A stretch of DNA of 64,000 bases from Sphingobium scionense (GCF_014197035.1 NZ_JACIEU010000009.1:173877-237876), one strand, 5' to 3'; positions 37,462-46,369 are shown, counted from the stretch's first letter. The notes: generated by a model from the letters alone, not told the origin. Numbers and translations: made by a program.

Positions 37462-38859
37462 TCAACGGGCGGCGGCAGCGCGCTTCTGGCCGTAGAGGAA
37501 ATAGACGGCGAGGCCGATCGCGTTCCAGATCAGGCAGGCATAGATGGTCTTCATCGGCAGGCTAAGGAAGAGATAGGCGCAGCCCAGCACCGCGCCCAGG
37601 CCGACCAGAGTTGCCGCCGGGGTACGGAACGGGCGCTTGAGGTCCGGCGCACGGCGACGCAGGATCAGCAGGCAGGCGCCGACGGCGGTGAAGGCGATCA
37701 GCGTGCCGGCATTGGCGAGCGCGGCGATCTGATCGATTGGCAGCACGCCGGCGATCACCGCGACCAGTATGGCGGTGACGGCGGTGATACGCGCAGGCGT
37801 GCCACGCTTCGAGATGCGGGCGAGAGATTGCGGCAGGAAGCCGTCGCGCGCCATCACCAGGAAGATGCGGCTCTGGCCATAGAGGAAGCCCAGCAGCACG
37901 GTCGGCAGGGCAATGACGGCGGCGATCGCGACGATCCGGGCGATCGACCCCTGGCCCATTTCGCGCAGGATGAGCGCGAGCGGCTCCGGGCTGTCGGCAA
38001 AGCGGGTGAAGGGCATGGCGCCAACCGCTGCGGCAGCGACCAACACATAGATGAGGGTGCAGATGATCAGCGAGCCGACGATGCCGATGGCCAGGTCACG
38101 GTCCGGGTTCTTGGCCTCCTCCGCTGCGGTCGAGATCGCGTCGAAGCCGTAGAAGGCGAAGAAGATGATCGCGGCGGCGGCCATCACGCCGCGCTCGATG
38201 CCGTCAGGCCCCATATGCTTGGCAAAGCCGAAGGGCATGAAGGGTTCGAGATGCTGGGCGTCGAAGGCGGGCAGGGCGACCCAGACGAACAGGCTGAGGG
38301 TGGCGATCTTGATCAGCACCAGCAGCGTGTTGAGCCGGGCGCTTTCGCGCGTGCCGAACATCAGCAGGGCGGCGACGACGGCGATGATGAAAATGGCGGG
38401 GATGTTGATGAAGCCGCCAAGCTCCGGTCCCTTGGTCAGCGCTTCGGGAAAGCCGAGCGGGGTGAGAAGCGGGGCGGCATAGCCCGACCAGCCCACCGCC
38501 ACGGTCGAGACGACCAGCGAATATTCGAGGATCAGGCTCCACCCCACGATCCAGGCAATGCCTTCGCCCAGCACGACATAGGAGTAGCTGTAGGCGCTGC
38601 CCGCCGCCGGCATCATGGTCGACAATTCGGCATAGGCGAGCGCGGCGCAGGCGCAGATCGCGCCGGCAATGGCGAAGGAGACGAGGACGGCGGGGCCGGC
38701 GCGATCGGCGCCGACGCCGATCAGGGTGAGGATACCGGTGCCGACGATCGCGCCGACGCCCAGCGCCAGCAGATGCGGCCAGGACAGGGTGCGCGCCATG
38801 CTGTGGCCGCCTCCCTGGGGCGTCATCGCCTCCATCGGCTTGCGACGTGTCCAACTCAT
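37462..38859 (-). CDS. APC-family amino-acid permease
   Basis: A 465-residue inner-membrane transporter with about 12-13 helices. The first helices carry VGAIVGTGILTLIGVGADRAGPA and the consensus AGAICACAALAYAELSTMMP, typical of cationic/neutral amino-acid permeases (CAT/YfnA type). The start at 38859 is preceded by GGGGAG. No catabolic genes are beside it; the substrate cannot be told. Confidence 0.9.
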   Translation of the reverse strand: MSWTRRKPMEAMTPQGGGHSMARTLSWPHLLALGVGAIVGTGILTLIGVGADRAGPAVLVSFAIAGAICACAALAYAELSTMMPAAGSAYSYSYVVLGEGIAWIVGWSLILEYSLVVSTVAVGWSGYAAPLLTPLGFPEALTKGPELGGFINIPAIFIIAVVAALLMFGTRESARLNTLLVLIKIATLSLFVWVALPAFDAQHLEPFMPFGFAKHMGPDGIERGVMAAAAIIFFAFYGFDAISTAAEEAKNPDRDLAIGIVGSLIICTLIYVLVAAAAVGAMPFTRFADSPEPLALILREMGQGSIARIVAIAAVIALPTVLLGFLYGQSRIFLVMARDGFLPQSLARISKRGTPARITAVTAILVAVIAGVLPIDQIAALANAGTLIAFTAVGACLLILRRRAPDLKRPFRTPAATLVGLGAVLGCAYLFLSLPMKTIYACLIWNAIGLAVYFLYGQKRAAAAR

Positions 38860-39008
38860 AGAAAAGCTCCCCCTGTTATGCGGTCTGTGGCGGGTTTGCT
38901 GGCGCAAACGACGGGCGGGCGCAAGCGCCGAGCCGGAACGTGGCGACTTCTTACAATATCGGGTGCCGCCGCTGCGCTAATATTGCGAGACAGCGGGAGG
39001 TCGAAGCA

Positions 39009-39731
39009 ATGGCGACGGCAATCGATATCGTTGAATGGCAGGCGCGTGAACGGCGCATCTTCACCGGCATGGCGGCGCTGGTCGCCGTCACCGTGGTTGG
39101 CGGCTTCGGCAGCTTTGCTCTGCGTGGCTATGTCGACGTGGCGACCGTGCCCTGGTGGGTGCATGTCCATGCGCTGTCGCTGCTGGCATGGACGCTGCTG
39201 TTCCTGGCGCAGGCGCTGCTGGTGGCGCAGCGGCGGACCGATCTCCATCGCCAGTTGGGCTGGGTTGCGGCCGGGCTTGCCTGCTTCCTGATCCCCTGGG
39301 GCATTGCGACGTCGATCCTGGCGGTGCAGGTGGGCCGGGTGCCACCCTTCTTTCCGTCGGGCATATTCCTGGTGCTGGGGCCGCTCGACATGCTGGCCTT
39401 TGGTTCGCTGACGCTGGCGGCGATCCTGCTGCGGCGGCGGAGCGACTGGCACAAGCGGCTGATGCTGTGCGGGACCATCGCGATGATGGAGCCGGCATTC
39501 GGCCGGATATTGCCGATGCCGTTGCTGGGGCCATGGGCGGGCGCCTGCGCGACACTGATGCAATTGCTCTATGTCGGGATCGCGATGCGCGTTGACGTCG
39601 GTCTGCGCGGCGCGGTTCATCCCGCCTATCGCTGGGGACTGGCTGTGATCGCCGGGCGATTGCTGCTGGTCGAGTTGCTGGGGCGCACGACGATCGTCGT
39701 TGGGGCGGCTGCCGCGCTGGCTGCGGGATAG
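39009..39731 (+). CDS. Seven-helix membrane protein, unknown
   Basis: A 240-residue protein with about seven hydrophobic helices. Conserved-looking polar points inside the membrane part are HVHALSLLAWTLLF, RRTDLHRQLGW and DWHKRLMLCGTIAMMEPAFGRI, with His and Arg residues at helix ends that recall haem- or quinone-binding membrane proteins, but no family is recognised with certainty. GGGAGG precedes the ATG. It stands alone between the permease and ffh. Confidence 0.75.
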   Translation: MATAIDIVEWQARERRIFTGMAALVAVTVVGGFGSFALRGYVDVATVPWWVHVHALSLLAWTLLFLAQALLVAQRRTDLHRQLGWVAAGLACFLIPWGIATSILAVQVGRVPPFFPSGIFLVLGPLDMLAFGSLTLAAILLRRRSDWHKRLMLCGTIAMMEPAFGRILPMPLLGPWAGACATLMQLLYVGIAMRVDVGLRGAVHPAYRWGLAVIAGRLLLVELLGRTTIVVGAAAALAAG

Positions 39732-39842
39732 CGGACTTGCGCTTGCGGCCGCTTTGGCTTAAGAGGCGCCCTGCATCCGGGACTCTGGTCCTGGAACCCT
39801 GACGACTCCAGGATATCCAAGAGGGATATCGAATGGACGCTG

Positions 39843-39880
39843 GCCGGCGAGTTTTCGCCCGCCGGCGATTTTGTCGTTTT
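39843..39880 (+). terminator. Terminator-like hairpin upstream of ffh
   Basis: GCCGGCG (39843-39849) pairs with 39860-39866, followed by ATTTTGTCGTTTT. It could end the transcript of the gene at 39009-39731, or form part of the ffh leader. Confidence 0.5.
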
Positions 39881-39927
39881 GGGGTGGCGCATGGATTTTC
39901 CGGGCCTTGGCCCGAATTGAGGTGATG

Positions 39928-41415
39928 ATGTTCGATTCGCTAAGCGATCGTCTCGGTGGGGTATTCGACAAGCTGCGTGGGCGCGGTGCGCTTACGGAGG
40001 ACGATGTCCGTGCCGCGATGCGCGAAGTGCGAGTCGCGCTGCTGGAAGCCGACGTGGCGCTGCCCGTGGTCCGCCAGTTCGTCGATCAGGCCACCGAAAA
40101 GGCTGTCGGCAGCGATGTGCTGCGGTCGATCACGCCCGGCCAGATGGTCGTCAAGATCGTTTCCGACACGCTGACCGAGACGCTGGGCGCAGAAACAAGC
40201 GACCTGATGATCGACGTCACGCCGCCCGCCGTCATCATGATGGTCGGCCTGCAGGGTTCGGGCAAGACGACCTCGACCGCTAAGATCGCCAAGCGCCTGA
40301 AGGACAAGGAGCGCAAGAAGGTGCTGATGGCGTCGCTCGACGTCCAGCGCCCGGCCGCGCAGGAGCAGCTTGCCGTCCTCGGCACTCAGATCGATGTCGC
40401 GACCCTGCCGATCGTCGCCGGCCAGCAGCCGGTCGACATCGCCAAGCGCGCGCTGCAATCGGCCAAGCTGCAGGGCTTCGACGTGGTCATGCTCGACACC
40501 GCCGGTCGACTGCATGTCGATCAGGCGCTGATGGACGAGATGAAGGCGGTCGCCGACGTTGCCAATCCGGCGGAAATCCTGCTGGTGGTCGACTCGCTGA
40601 CCGGCCAGGACGCCGTGAACGTTGCGACCAGCTTTACCGCACAGGTGCCGCTGACCGGCGTTGTGCTGACCCGCATGGACGGCGATGCTCGTGGCGGCGC
40701 CGCGCTGTCGATGCGCGCCGTCACCGGCCGTCCGATCAAGTTTGCCGGCACCGGTGAAAAGCTGGATGCCCTTGAGCCTTTCCATCCGGCCCGTGTTGCC
40801 CAGCGCATCCTGGGCATGGGCGACGTCGTCAGCCTGGTCGAGAAGGCCGCCGAGTCGATCGACGCCGAGGAAGCCGACAAGCTGGCCAAGAAGATGGCCA
40901 AGGGTCAGTTCGACATGAACGACCTGCGCAGCCAGCTCAACCAGATGCGCCGCATGGGCGGTCTGGGTGCGCTGGCGGGCATGCTGCCGGGCCTCAAGAA
41001 GGCGCAGGCGGCGATGGCCAATAGCGGCGCCAACGACAAGACGCTGCTGCATCTGGACGCGATGATCGGGTCGATGACCCCCAAGGAGCGCGAGAAGCCC
41101 GCGCTGATCAACGCCAAGCGCAAGATCCGTATCGCCAAGGGCGCCGGCCGCACCGTGCAGGACGTCAACCGTCTCCTGAAAATGCATCAGGAAATGGAAT
41201 CGGCGATGAAGAAGATCCGCAAGATGGGAGGCCTCAAGGGGCTGGCCAAGATGTTCACCGGCGGTGGCATGGGTGGATTGGGCGGCCTGGGTGGTCCGGG
41301 CGGCGCGGATGGGCAGGGCGGTCCGCCCGACCTGTCGGGTCTGGGTGGCCTTGGTGGCCTGGGCGGCAACATGCCCAAGCTTCCGCCCGGCTTTCAGAAT
41401 TTCATGAAGAAATAA
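39928..41415 (+). CDS. ffh: Signal recognition particle protein Ffh
   Basis: GTPase that, with the SRP RNA, delivers nascent membrane proteins to FtsY. The 495-residue protein has the N-domain, the G-domain with GLQGSGKTTS (107-116), DTAGRLHVD and TRMDGDARGG, and the methionine-rich M-domain (IRKMGGLKGLAKMF). The C-terminus is a long Gly-rich tail (GGLGGLGGPGG-like) before LPPGFQNFMKK. ATG 39925 is directly adjacent as an alternative start. Confidence 0.96.
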   Translation: MFDSLSDRLGGVFDKLRGRGALTEDDVRAAMREVRVALLEADVALPVVRQFVDQATEKAVGSDVLRSITPGQMVVKIVSDTLTETLGAETSDLMIDVTPPAVIMMVGLQGSGKTTSTAKIAKRLKDKERKKVLMASLDVQRPAAQEQLAVLGTQIDVATLPIVAGQQPVDIAKRALQSAKLQGFDVVMLDTAGRLHVDQALMDEMKAVADVANPAEILLVVDSLTGQDAVNVATSFTAQVPLTGVVLTRMDGDARGGAALSMRAVTGRPIKFAGTGEKLDALEPFHPARVAQRILGMGDVVSLVEKAAESIDAEEADKLAKKMAKGQFDMNDLRSQLNQMRRMGGLGALAGMLPGLKKAQAAMANSGANDKTLLHLDAMIGSMTPKEREKPALINAKRKIRIAKGAGRTVQDVNRLLKMHQEMESAMKKIRKMGGLKGLAKMFTGGGMGGLGGLGGPGGADGQGGPPDLSGLGGLGGLGGNMPKLPPGFQNFMKK

Positions 41416-41456
41416 GCAATTTCCGTAATTTGGTTTGAATAGAAAGGTCTAGTTCC

Positions 41457-41906
41457 ATGGCAACCTCCATCCGTCTGTCGCGCGGCGGCTCCAAGAAGCG
41501 CCCCTATTACCGCATCGTCGTGGCCGACAGCCGCGCCCCGCGTGACGGCAAGTTCATCGAGCGCATCGGCAGCTACAACCCCGTCCTGCCCAAGGGCGAC
41601 GAAAAGCGCGTCATCATCGACGTCGAGCGTGCGAAGCACTGGGTTGCCGCCGGCGCCCAGGCGACCGACCGCGTTGCCCGCTTCCTGGACGCCGCTGGCG
41701 TGAAGGAACGCGCTGTGCGCAACAACCCGAAGAAGGCAGAGCCGGGCCAGAAGGCCAAGGATCGCGCTGAAGATCGCGCCGCCAAGGCTGCCGAAGCTGA
41801 AGAAGCCCGCATCGCTGCCGAAGAAGCTGCCAAGGCTCCTGTCGAAGCGCCTGCTGAAGAAGCCGCTCCCGCCGAGGAAGCTGCTGCCGAACAGGCTGAG
41901 GGCTGA
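41457..41906 (+). CDS. rpsP: 30S ribosomal protein S16 with acidic alanine-rich tail
   Basis: Small-subunit protein S16. Residues 1-80 are the conserved core ([34 protein letters not shown]). Residues 93-149 are an Ala/Glu/Lys low-complexity extension absent from the 80-residue E. coli protein but common in alphaproteobacteria. First gene of the rpsP-rimM-trmD-rplS set. Confidence 0.96.
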   Translation: MATSIRLSRGGSKKRPYYRIVVADSRAPRDGKFIERIGSYNPVLPKGDEKRVIIDVERAKHWVAAGAQATDRVARFLDAAGVKERAVRNNPKKAEPGQKAKDRAEDRAAKAAEAEEARIAAEEAAKAPVEAPAEEAAPAEEAAAEQAEG

Positions 41907-41911
41907 TCCTC

Positions 41912-42406
41912 TTGACCGACAAGCCCGTCACCCTGGCCGCGATCATCGGTGCCCATGGCGTGGCGGGCGAAGTCCGTCTGAAGCTGTTTGGCGAAGGGGC
42001 CGAGGCCCTGAAAAGCTACAAGAGCTTCGATGCGGCCGGGCGCGTACTGACGTTGAAGTCGGTACGCCCCGGACCCAATGGCGCAGTGGCCCGCTTTGCC
42101 GAGATCGGCGATCGCGGCGCGGCCGAAGCTATGCGGGGCACGGCACTGACCGTTCCGCGTTCCGCCCTGCCGCTTTTGCCGGAGGGCGAATATTATCATG
42201 CCGACCTGGTCGGCCTTCCCTGCACCAGCAGCACCGGCGAGACGCTGGGCGAGATCGTCGCGGTCGAGAATTTCGGCGCCGGCGACATCATCGAGGTGCA
42301 GCGCCCGTCGATCGAGGGCAAGCCCGGCAAGCGCTTCATGGCGCCGATGCATGTGGTGGTGCTGAGCGAGGACGGCGCCGTGATTGACGCGGCTTTCGCC
42401 GAATAG
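41912..42406 (+). CDS. rimM: Ribosome maturation factor RimM
   Basis: Binds S19 and assists 30S head assembly. The 164-residue protein has the N-terminal barrel (VTLAAIIGAHGVAGEVRLKLFGEG) and the PRC barrel (YYHADLVGLPC ... GEIVAVENFGAGDIIEV). The start is TTG at 41912, five bases after rpsP; no ATG gives the conserved N-terminus. Its stop codon touches the vapB operator palindrome. Confidence 0.93.
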   Translation: MTDKPVTLAAIIGAHGVAGEVRLKLFGEGAEALKSYKSFDAAGRVLTLKSVRPGPNGAVARFAEIGDRGAAEAMRGTALTVPRSALPLLPEGEYYHADLVGLPCTSSTGETLGEIVAVENFGAGDIIEVQRPSIEGKPGKRFMAPMHVVVLSEDGAVIDAAFAE

Positions 42407-42426
42407 TATATACGCCCCGTATATAC
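42406..42426. promoter_or_regulatory. Operator palindrome of the vapBC module
   Basis: GTATATACG (42406-42414) and its complement (42418-42426) flank three C residues, making a perfect A/T-rich palindrome that starts on the last base of the rimM stop codon and ends 11 bases before vapB. AbrB-type antitoxins bind such sites to repress their own operon. Confidence 0.7.
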
Positions 42427-42437
42427 GGAGCTTCTTC

Positions 42438-42704
42438 ATGGGCGAAGAATATCGGGCCAAGGTCTTCAAGTCGGGAAACAGCCTGGCCTTGCGGCTGCCT
42501 AAAAGCCTGGGTCTGAACGACGGCGAAGAGGTCGTCATGATACCGCATGCCAATGGCAGTTTTTCCTTCTGGAAGCAGGATCAGCAGCGCGACATCCTTT
42601 TGTCCCTGTTCGGCAGCATGTCGGCCGGCTTCATGGCGGAGGGACGTGGGGACATCGACCAGGGTGATCGCGATTGGATCGGGTCAGCACCGGCTGCAAC
42701 ATGA
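42438..42704 (+). CDS. vapB: VapB-type antitoxin (AbrB/SpoVT fold)
   Basis: An 88-residue antitoxin. The N-terminal swapped-hairpin DNA-binding domain reads AKVFKSGNSLALRLPKSLGLNDGEEVVM (within residues 6-35), and the C-terminal half should wrap the toxin. The start at 42438 is preceded by GGAG. Its stop overlaps the toxin start (ATGA), so the two are translationally coupled. Confidence 0.9.
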   Translation: MGEEYRAKVFKSGNSLALRLPKSLGLNDGEEVVMIPHANGSFSFWKQDQQRDILLSLFGSMSAGFMAEGRGDIDQGDRDWIGSAPAAT

Positions 42705-43099
42705 CGCAGGTTGCCTATCTGCTCGACACCAATGTTTGCATTGATTTCCTGCTCGGACGGAGTGCCCGGCTGGCGGAACGGATGGCGGCCGAGTTCGATC
42801 GCCTGTCGGTTTCCGCCGTCACCGCTGCCGAATTGTGGGTCGGCAATCGCGGCTCGCGCGATCCGGTCGGCGACCTGCGGCGCGTCGATACATTTCTTGC
42901 CCTGCTGAATGTCTTGCCGTTCGATGATGCGGCCGCGCGCACCTATGCCGAGATGGTGCGCATGGTGGGGGTGCGCCGTCGCGGTTTCGATCGATTGATC
43001 GGGGCGCAAGCGATGGCGTCGGCCATGGTGCTGGTGACGTGCAACGAAAAGGATTTCGCCGATATTCCTGGCCTGGCAGTGGAGGATTGGACCGCATGA
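42701..43099 (+). CDS. vapC: VapC-type PIN-domain ribonuclease toxin
   Basis: A 132-residue toxin that cuts RNA (tRNA or rRNA in studied VapCs). The PIN acids are visible: Asp9 (YLLDTNVCI), Glu44 (TAAELWVG), Asp97 (GFDRLIGAQA) and Asp118 (CNEKDF). All appear intact, so it is probably active. The start overlaps the vapB stop, and its own stop overlaps the start of the following hydrolase gene, both as ATGA. Confidence 0.93.
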   Translation: MTQVAYLLDTNVCIDFLLGRSARLAERMAAEFDRLSVSAVTAAELWVGNRGSRDPVGDLRRVDTFLALLNVLPFDDAAARTYAEMVRMVGVRRRGFDRLIGAQAMASAMVLVTCNEKDFADIPGLAVEDWTA

Positions 43100-44607
43100 T
43101 AACCATGGCCGTGCGCATGGTGGCCCTGTTGGGATTTCTGTCCATCCTGTCTGAGCCGGCTGTGGCTGCCGATGCCAGGAAGATCGACGCGGCCATCCCC
43201 GAGATTGACCGTCTCTTCGCCGATTTCCAGGTCGACAGCCATGCGCCGGGCCTGGTCTATGGTATCGTCGCCGATGGCAGGCTGGTCCATGTGAAGGGCT
43301 TTGGCGCGCAGGATCTGGTGCAGAAGCGGTCGGTGACAGCGGACACCCTGTTCCGCATCGCGTCCATGACGAAGGCGTTCACGGCGCTGTCGATCCTGAA
43401 GCTGCGGGAAGAGGGCAAGCTGTCGCTTGATGATCTGGCCGAGACTTATGTGCCGGAAATGCGCGGCTGGAGCTATGCGACCAAGGATAGTCCACGCATC
43501 CGCATCCGCGATTTGCTGACCCACAGTGCTGGTTTTGTCGATGATAACCCCTGGGGCGACCGGCAGACGCCGCTGCTCGACGCGGACTTCACCCGGATGC
43601 TGGAGCAGGGCGTGCCGATGAGCAGCGCGCCGGCGACCCATTATGAATATTCCAACTTCGGCTATGCGCTGCTGGGGCGGATCATCGCCAATGTCTCGGG
43701 CATGCCCTATCGCCGCTATGTCGAGCAGAGCCTGTTGACGCCGCTGGGCATGGCATCGAGCGGCTATCAGGTGAGCGAATGGCCGACTGCGCGACGGGCG
43801 CTCGGCTATCGCTGGGAGGACGGGCGCTGGAAGCGCGAGCCCGACATGGCCGATGGCGCCTTTGGCGCGATGGGTGGATTGCAGACCAGCGCCAATGACT
43901 ATGCCCGCTGGCTATCCTTCCTGCTGTCGGCCTGGCCGCCGCGCGACGCGGCGGAGAGCGGCCCGGTCGGTCGGGCGTCTGTGCGGATGCTGGCGGAAGG
44001 CAGCAATTTCATGAGCGTCGCCCAGCGCAACGGCAAGAGCGGGGCGACCGCCTGTCGGCAGGCGGCGGCCTATGGCTTTGCGATGCGGATCGCGCAGGAT
44101 TGCGACCTGGGGCTGACACTGTCCCATGGCGGAGGCTATCCCGGCTATGGCAGTCATGTGATGCTGATGCCGGATTATGGTGTCGGCATTTTCGTCTTCA
44201 CCAATCGCACCTATAATGGCGGGGCGGGTGCCGCCTGGGATGCGGCGATGCTGTTGCAGAAGGCGGGCGCGCTGATCGCGCGGGAGGTGCCGGTCGGTCC
44301 GTTGCTGGCGCAGGGCTATGCCGCGGCAGGGCGCATCTATGCGTCGGGCGATGTGCTGGCCGCCCGCGACAATCTGGCTATGAATTTCCTGATGGATGTT
44401 GATGCTGCACATTGGGGCAAGCGCCTGGCGGCGTTGAAGGGAGAGGTCGGTAGCTGCGCGGTCGATGCGCCGGTGAGCGCGACCGGCAATCTGTCGGGCA
44501 AGTTCACCTGGGCCTGCGAGAAGGGGCGGGTGGCGGGCAGCCTGTTGCTAGCACCGACCGCAGACGCGGAAATCCAGGAACTGAAACTGGAAGTCAAGGC
44601 GCCCTGA
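43096..44607 (+). CDS. Exported class-C beta-lactamase-like serine hydrolase
   Basis: A 503-residue member of the penicillin-binding/beta-lactamase C family. A signal peptide (about 1-24) is followed by the catalytic SMTK (Ser90, Lys93), YSN (Tyr185-Asn187) and a late HGGGYPGYG box in place of KTG. Residues 410-503 form a separate C-terminal domain. Such enzymes are esterases, D-aminopeptidases or peptidases; beta-lactam hydrolysis cannot be assumed. The ATG overlaps the vapC stop. Confidence 0.88.
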   Translation: MITMAVRMVALLGFLSILSEPAVAADARKIDAAIPEIDRLFADFQVDSHAPGLVYGIVADGRLVHVKGFGAQDLVQKRSVTADTLFRIASMTKAFTALSILKLREEGKLSLDDLAETYVPEMRGWSYATKDSPRIRIRDLLTHSAGFVDDNPWGDRQTPLLDADFTRMLEQGVPMSSAPATHYEYSNFGYALLGRIIANVSGMPYRRYVEQSLLTPLGMASSGYQVSEWPTARRALGYRWEDGRWKREPDMADGAFGAMGGLQTSANDYARWLSFLLSAWPPRDAAESGPVGRASVRMLAEGSNFMSVAQRNGKSGATACRQAAAYGFAMRIAQDCDLGLTLSHGGGYPGYGSHVMLMPDYGVGIFVFTNRTYNGGAGAAWDAAMLLQKAGALIAREVPVGPLLAQGYAAAGRIYASGDVLAARDNLAMNFLMDVDAAHWGKRLAALKGEVGSCAVDAPVSATGNLSGKFTWACEKGRVAGSLLLAPTADAEIQELKLEVKAP

Positions 44608-44661
44608 GGCGCGCGCGATCGACAGTTCCCCCTGCGGCGAAAATGCTCTAGGCGCGCAGCC

Positions 44662-44934
44662 ATGGCGCAAATTTTGACCGCAATCTATCTGCTGATGATG
44701 CTGGCCGGAGGCTGGCGGCTGTTCGGCCTTGGCTGGCCGCTCTGGGTGAAGGCGCTGGTGGCGATCGGGCTGGTTTGCCCTCTGCCGCTGCTGGTACTGC
44801 TGCCGGGCATGCTGCATCCGGAACGTCCCTTAGCGGACATGCTGCGGATGATCGGCTTCGTGATGATGGGCTGCGGCGCGCTCTGCCTGATTGGCGGCCT
44901 GTCCGCCGCCCGGTTGCGGGCGCGTCGGCGATGA
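44662..44934 (+). CDS. Small three-helix membrane protein, unknown
   Basis: A 90-residue hydrophobic protein with helices at about 3-20, 28-49 and 60-83 and a basic end RLRARRR. Not recognised. Its stop overlaps the trmD start (ATGA), so it probably belongs to the same transcript as trmD. Confidence 0.7.
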   Translation: MAQILTAIYLLMMLAGGWRLFGLGWPLWVKALVAIGLVCPLPLLVLLPGMLHPERPLADMLRMIGFVMMGCGALCLIGGLSAARLRARRR

Positions 44935-45668
44935 GCTTTGCGGCCCAGATCCTGACCCTCTATCCCGAGATGTTTCCGGGGCCGCTGGGCGTATCGCTCG
45001 CCGGGCGCGCGCTGGCCGAGGGGAAATGGTCGTGCGATCCGATCCAGATGCGCAGCTTTGCGACCGACAAGCATCGCACCGTCGACGATACGCCGGCCGG
45101 CGGCGGCGCGGGCATGGTGCTGAAGCCCGACATCTTGGCGCGCGGCGTCGACCATGCGCTGGAGCAGCGACCCGACCTGCCGATCCTGGCGATGACGCCG
45201 CGGGGCAAGCCGATCACCCAGGCGCGGATCAGGGCACTGGCGAATGGTCCCGGCGTGACGCTGTTGTGCGGGCGGTTCGAAGGCTTTGACGAGCGGATTT
45301 TCGAGGCCCGGCCGATCGAGCAGATTTCGATGGGGGACATCATCCTGTCCGGCGGGGAGATGGGCGCGCTGATGCTGCTGGATGCTTGCATCCGCCTGCT
45401 TCCCGGTGTAATGGGCGCCGCTTCCAGCGGTATCGAGGAATCCTTTGAAACGGGGCTTCTTGAATATCCGCATTATACCCGACCGGTTGAATGGGAGGGG
45501 CGCAGGATTCCCGAAGTGTTGCGATCGGGGGATCATGCGAAGATCGCTGCCTGGCGGAAACAACAGGCGGAGACAGATACACGGCTAAGGCGGCCGGACC
45601 TTTGGGAACGTCATATCGGCGTTCGGGACCAGTCGCCCTCTGGTGCGCAACGCGAAAATAAGGACTAA
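44931..45668 (+). CDS. trmD: tRNA (guanine-37-N1)-methyltransferase
   Basis: Methylates G37 of tRNAs reading CNN codons, guarding against frameshifts. The 245-residue SPOUT enzyme opens [18 protein letters not shown] and has the knot signatures [12 protein letters not shown] and [12 protein letters not shown]. Five bases precede rplS, the usual order. Between rimM and trmD lie four genes not normally there. Confidence 0.96.
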   Translation: MSFAAQILTLYPEMFPGPLGVSLAGRALAEGKWSCDPIQMRSFATDKHRTVDDTPAGGGAGMVLKPDILARGVDHALEQRPDLPILAMTPRGKPITQARIRALANGPGVTLLCGRFEGFDERIFEARPIEQISMGDIILSGGEMGALMLLDACIRLLPGVMGAASSGIEESFETGLLEYPHYTRPVEWEGRRIPEVLRSGDHAKIAAWRKQQAETDTRLRRPDLWERHIGVRDQSPSGAQRENKD

Positions 45669-45673
45669 GTTAC

Positions 45674-46042
45674 ATGAACTTGATCCAGCAGATCGAGGCC
45701 GAGAACATTGCCGCCCTGGCCAAGGAAATCCCCGATTTCCGTCCCGGTGACACCCTGCGCGTCGGCGTGAAGGTCATCGAAGGCGAGCGCAGCCGCGTTC
45801 AGAACTATGAAGGCGTTTGCATTGCCCGTTCCAACAAGGGCATGGGCAGCAACTTCACCGTTCGCAAGATTTCGTTCGGCGAAGGCGTGGAGCGCGTATT
45901 CCCGCTCTATTCGCCCAACCTCGATTCGATCACCGTCGTCCGTCGTGGCGTCGTGCGTCGTGCGAAGCTCTATTATCTGCGCGGCCGCACCGGCAAGCGC
46001 GCGCGCATCGCCGAACGTCGCGATCCGCGTACCGAAGGTTAA
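45674..46042 (+). CDS. rplS: 50S ribosomal protein L19
   Basis: Large-subunit protein at the 30S-50S interface, 122 residues. Conserved segments are [38 protein letters not shown] and [11 protein letters not shown]. Last gene of the operon, followed by a hairpin terminator. Confidence 0.97.
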   Translation: MNLIQQIEAENIAALAKEIPDFRPGDTLRVGVKVIEGERSRVQNYEGVCIARSNKGMGSNFTVRKISFGEGVERVFPLYSPNLDSITVVRRGVVRRAKLYYLRGRTGKRARIAERRDPRTEG

Positions 46043-46082
46043 TCCTTCAAAAACTGTTGTTGACAGTTGTAAAAATGAAACA

Positions 46083-46120
46083 GGCGGTGCCCCCCGGGGT
46101 TGCCGCCTTTTTCTTTGTGT
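46083..46120 (+). terminator. Terminator of the rpsP-rplS operon
   Basis: GGCGG (46083-46087) and the CCCC run pair with GGGG and CCGCC (46104-46108), followed by TTTTTCTTT. Confidence 0.8.
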
Positions 46121-46369
46121 TACAATGATTTGACATATTGTTTTACGGCACGAGTTATTGCGCTTGCGAACAAATCTTTGCGGTCGTCCAAAGGGCCATT
46201 TCGCAGTCGATGCAATTATGCCAGCCTTATATTTCCAGATGTTACTGAGTGAAACGCACTGAAATCGATGATTTCAGGAACGGATAGTCGCGCCCATTCT
46301 GATCTCATCCGGCAACAAGAAGAGGGGGGTGTCGAAAGGTCTCTAAAAAAAGAAATAGGGGGCTTTTTG
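46121..46369 (+). promoter_or_regulatory. Upstream region of the second TonB receptor
   Basis: An A/T-richer stretch between the rplS terminator and the receptor start. It holds a TTGACA-like hexamer at 46130-46135 and a perfect inverted repeat CTGAAATC-GAT-GATTTCAG at 46259-46277, 93 bases before the start, which looks like an operator. No gene is seen. Confidence 0.5.

Noticed and set aside
37417..39291. 624-codon plus-strand frame across the permease
   Set aside because: Antisense to a permease with clear transmembrane segments, and it runs into a second real gene in another frame.
39741..39927. Possible SRP (4.5S) RNA gene next to ffh
   Set aside because: The hairpins near ffh lack the conserved GGAA-tetraloop and internal-loop sequence of SRP RNA, so only leader/terminator structure is claimed.
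41260..41400. Gly-rich repeat at the end of ffh as a separate repeat element
   Set aside because: It is in frame, part of the M-domain tail, and ends in the family-typical LPPGFQNF; it is low-complexity coding sequence.
43096..44607. Serine hydrolase as a beta-lactamase resistance gene
   Set aside because: The SxxK and YxN motifs are shared by many esterases and peptidases, and the third box is HGG, not KTG; nothing shows beta-lactam hydrolysis.
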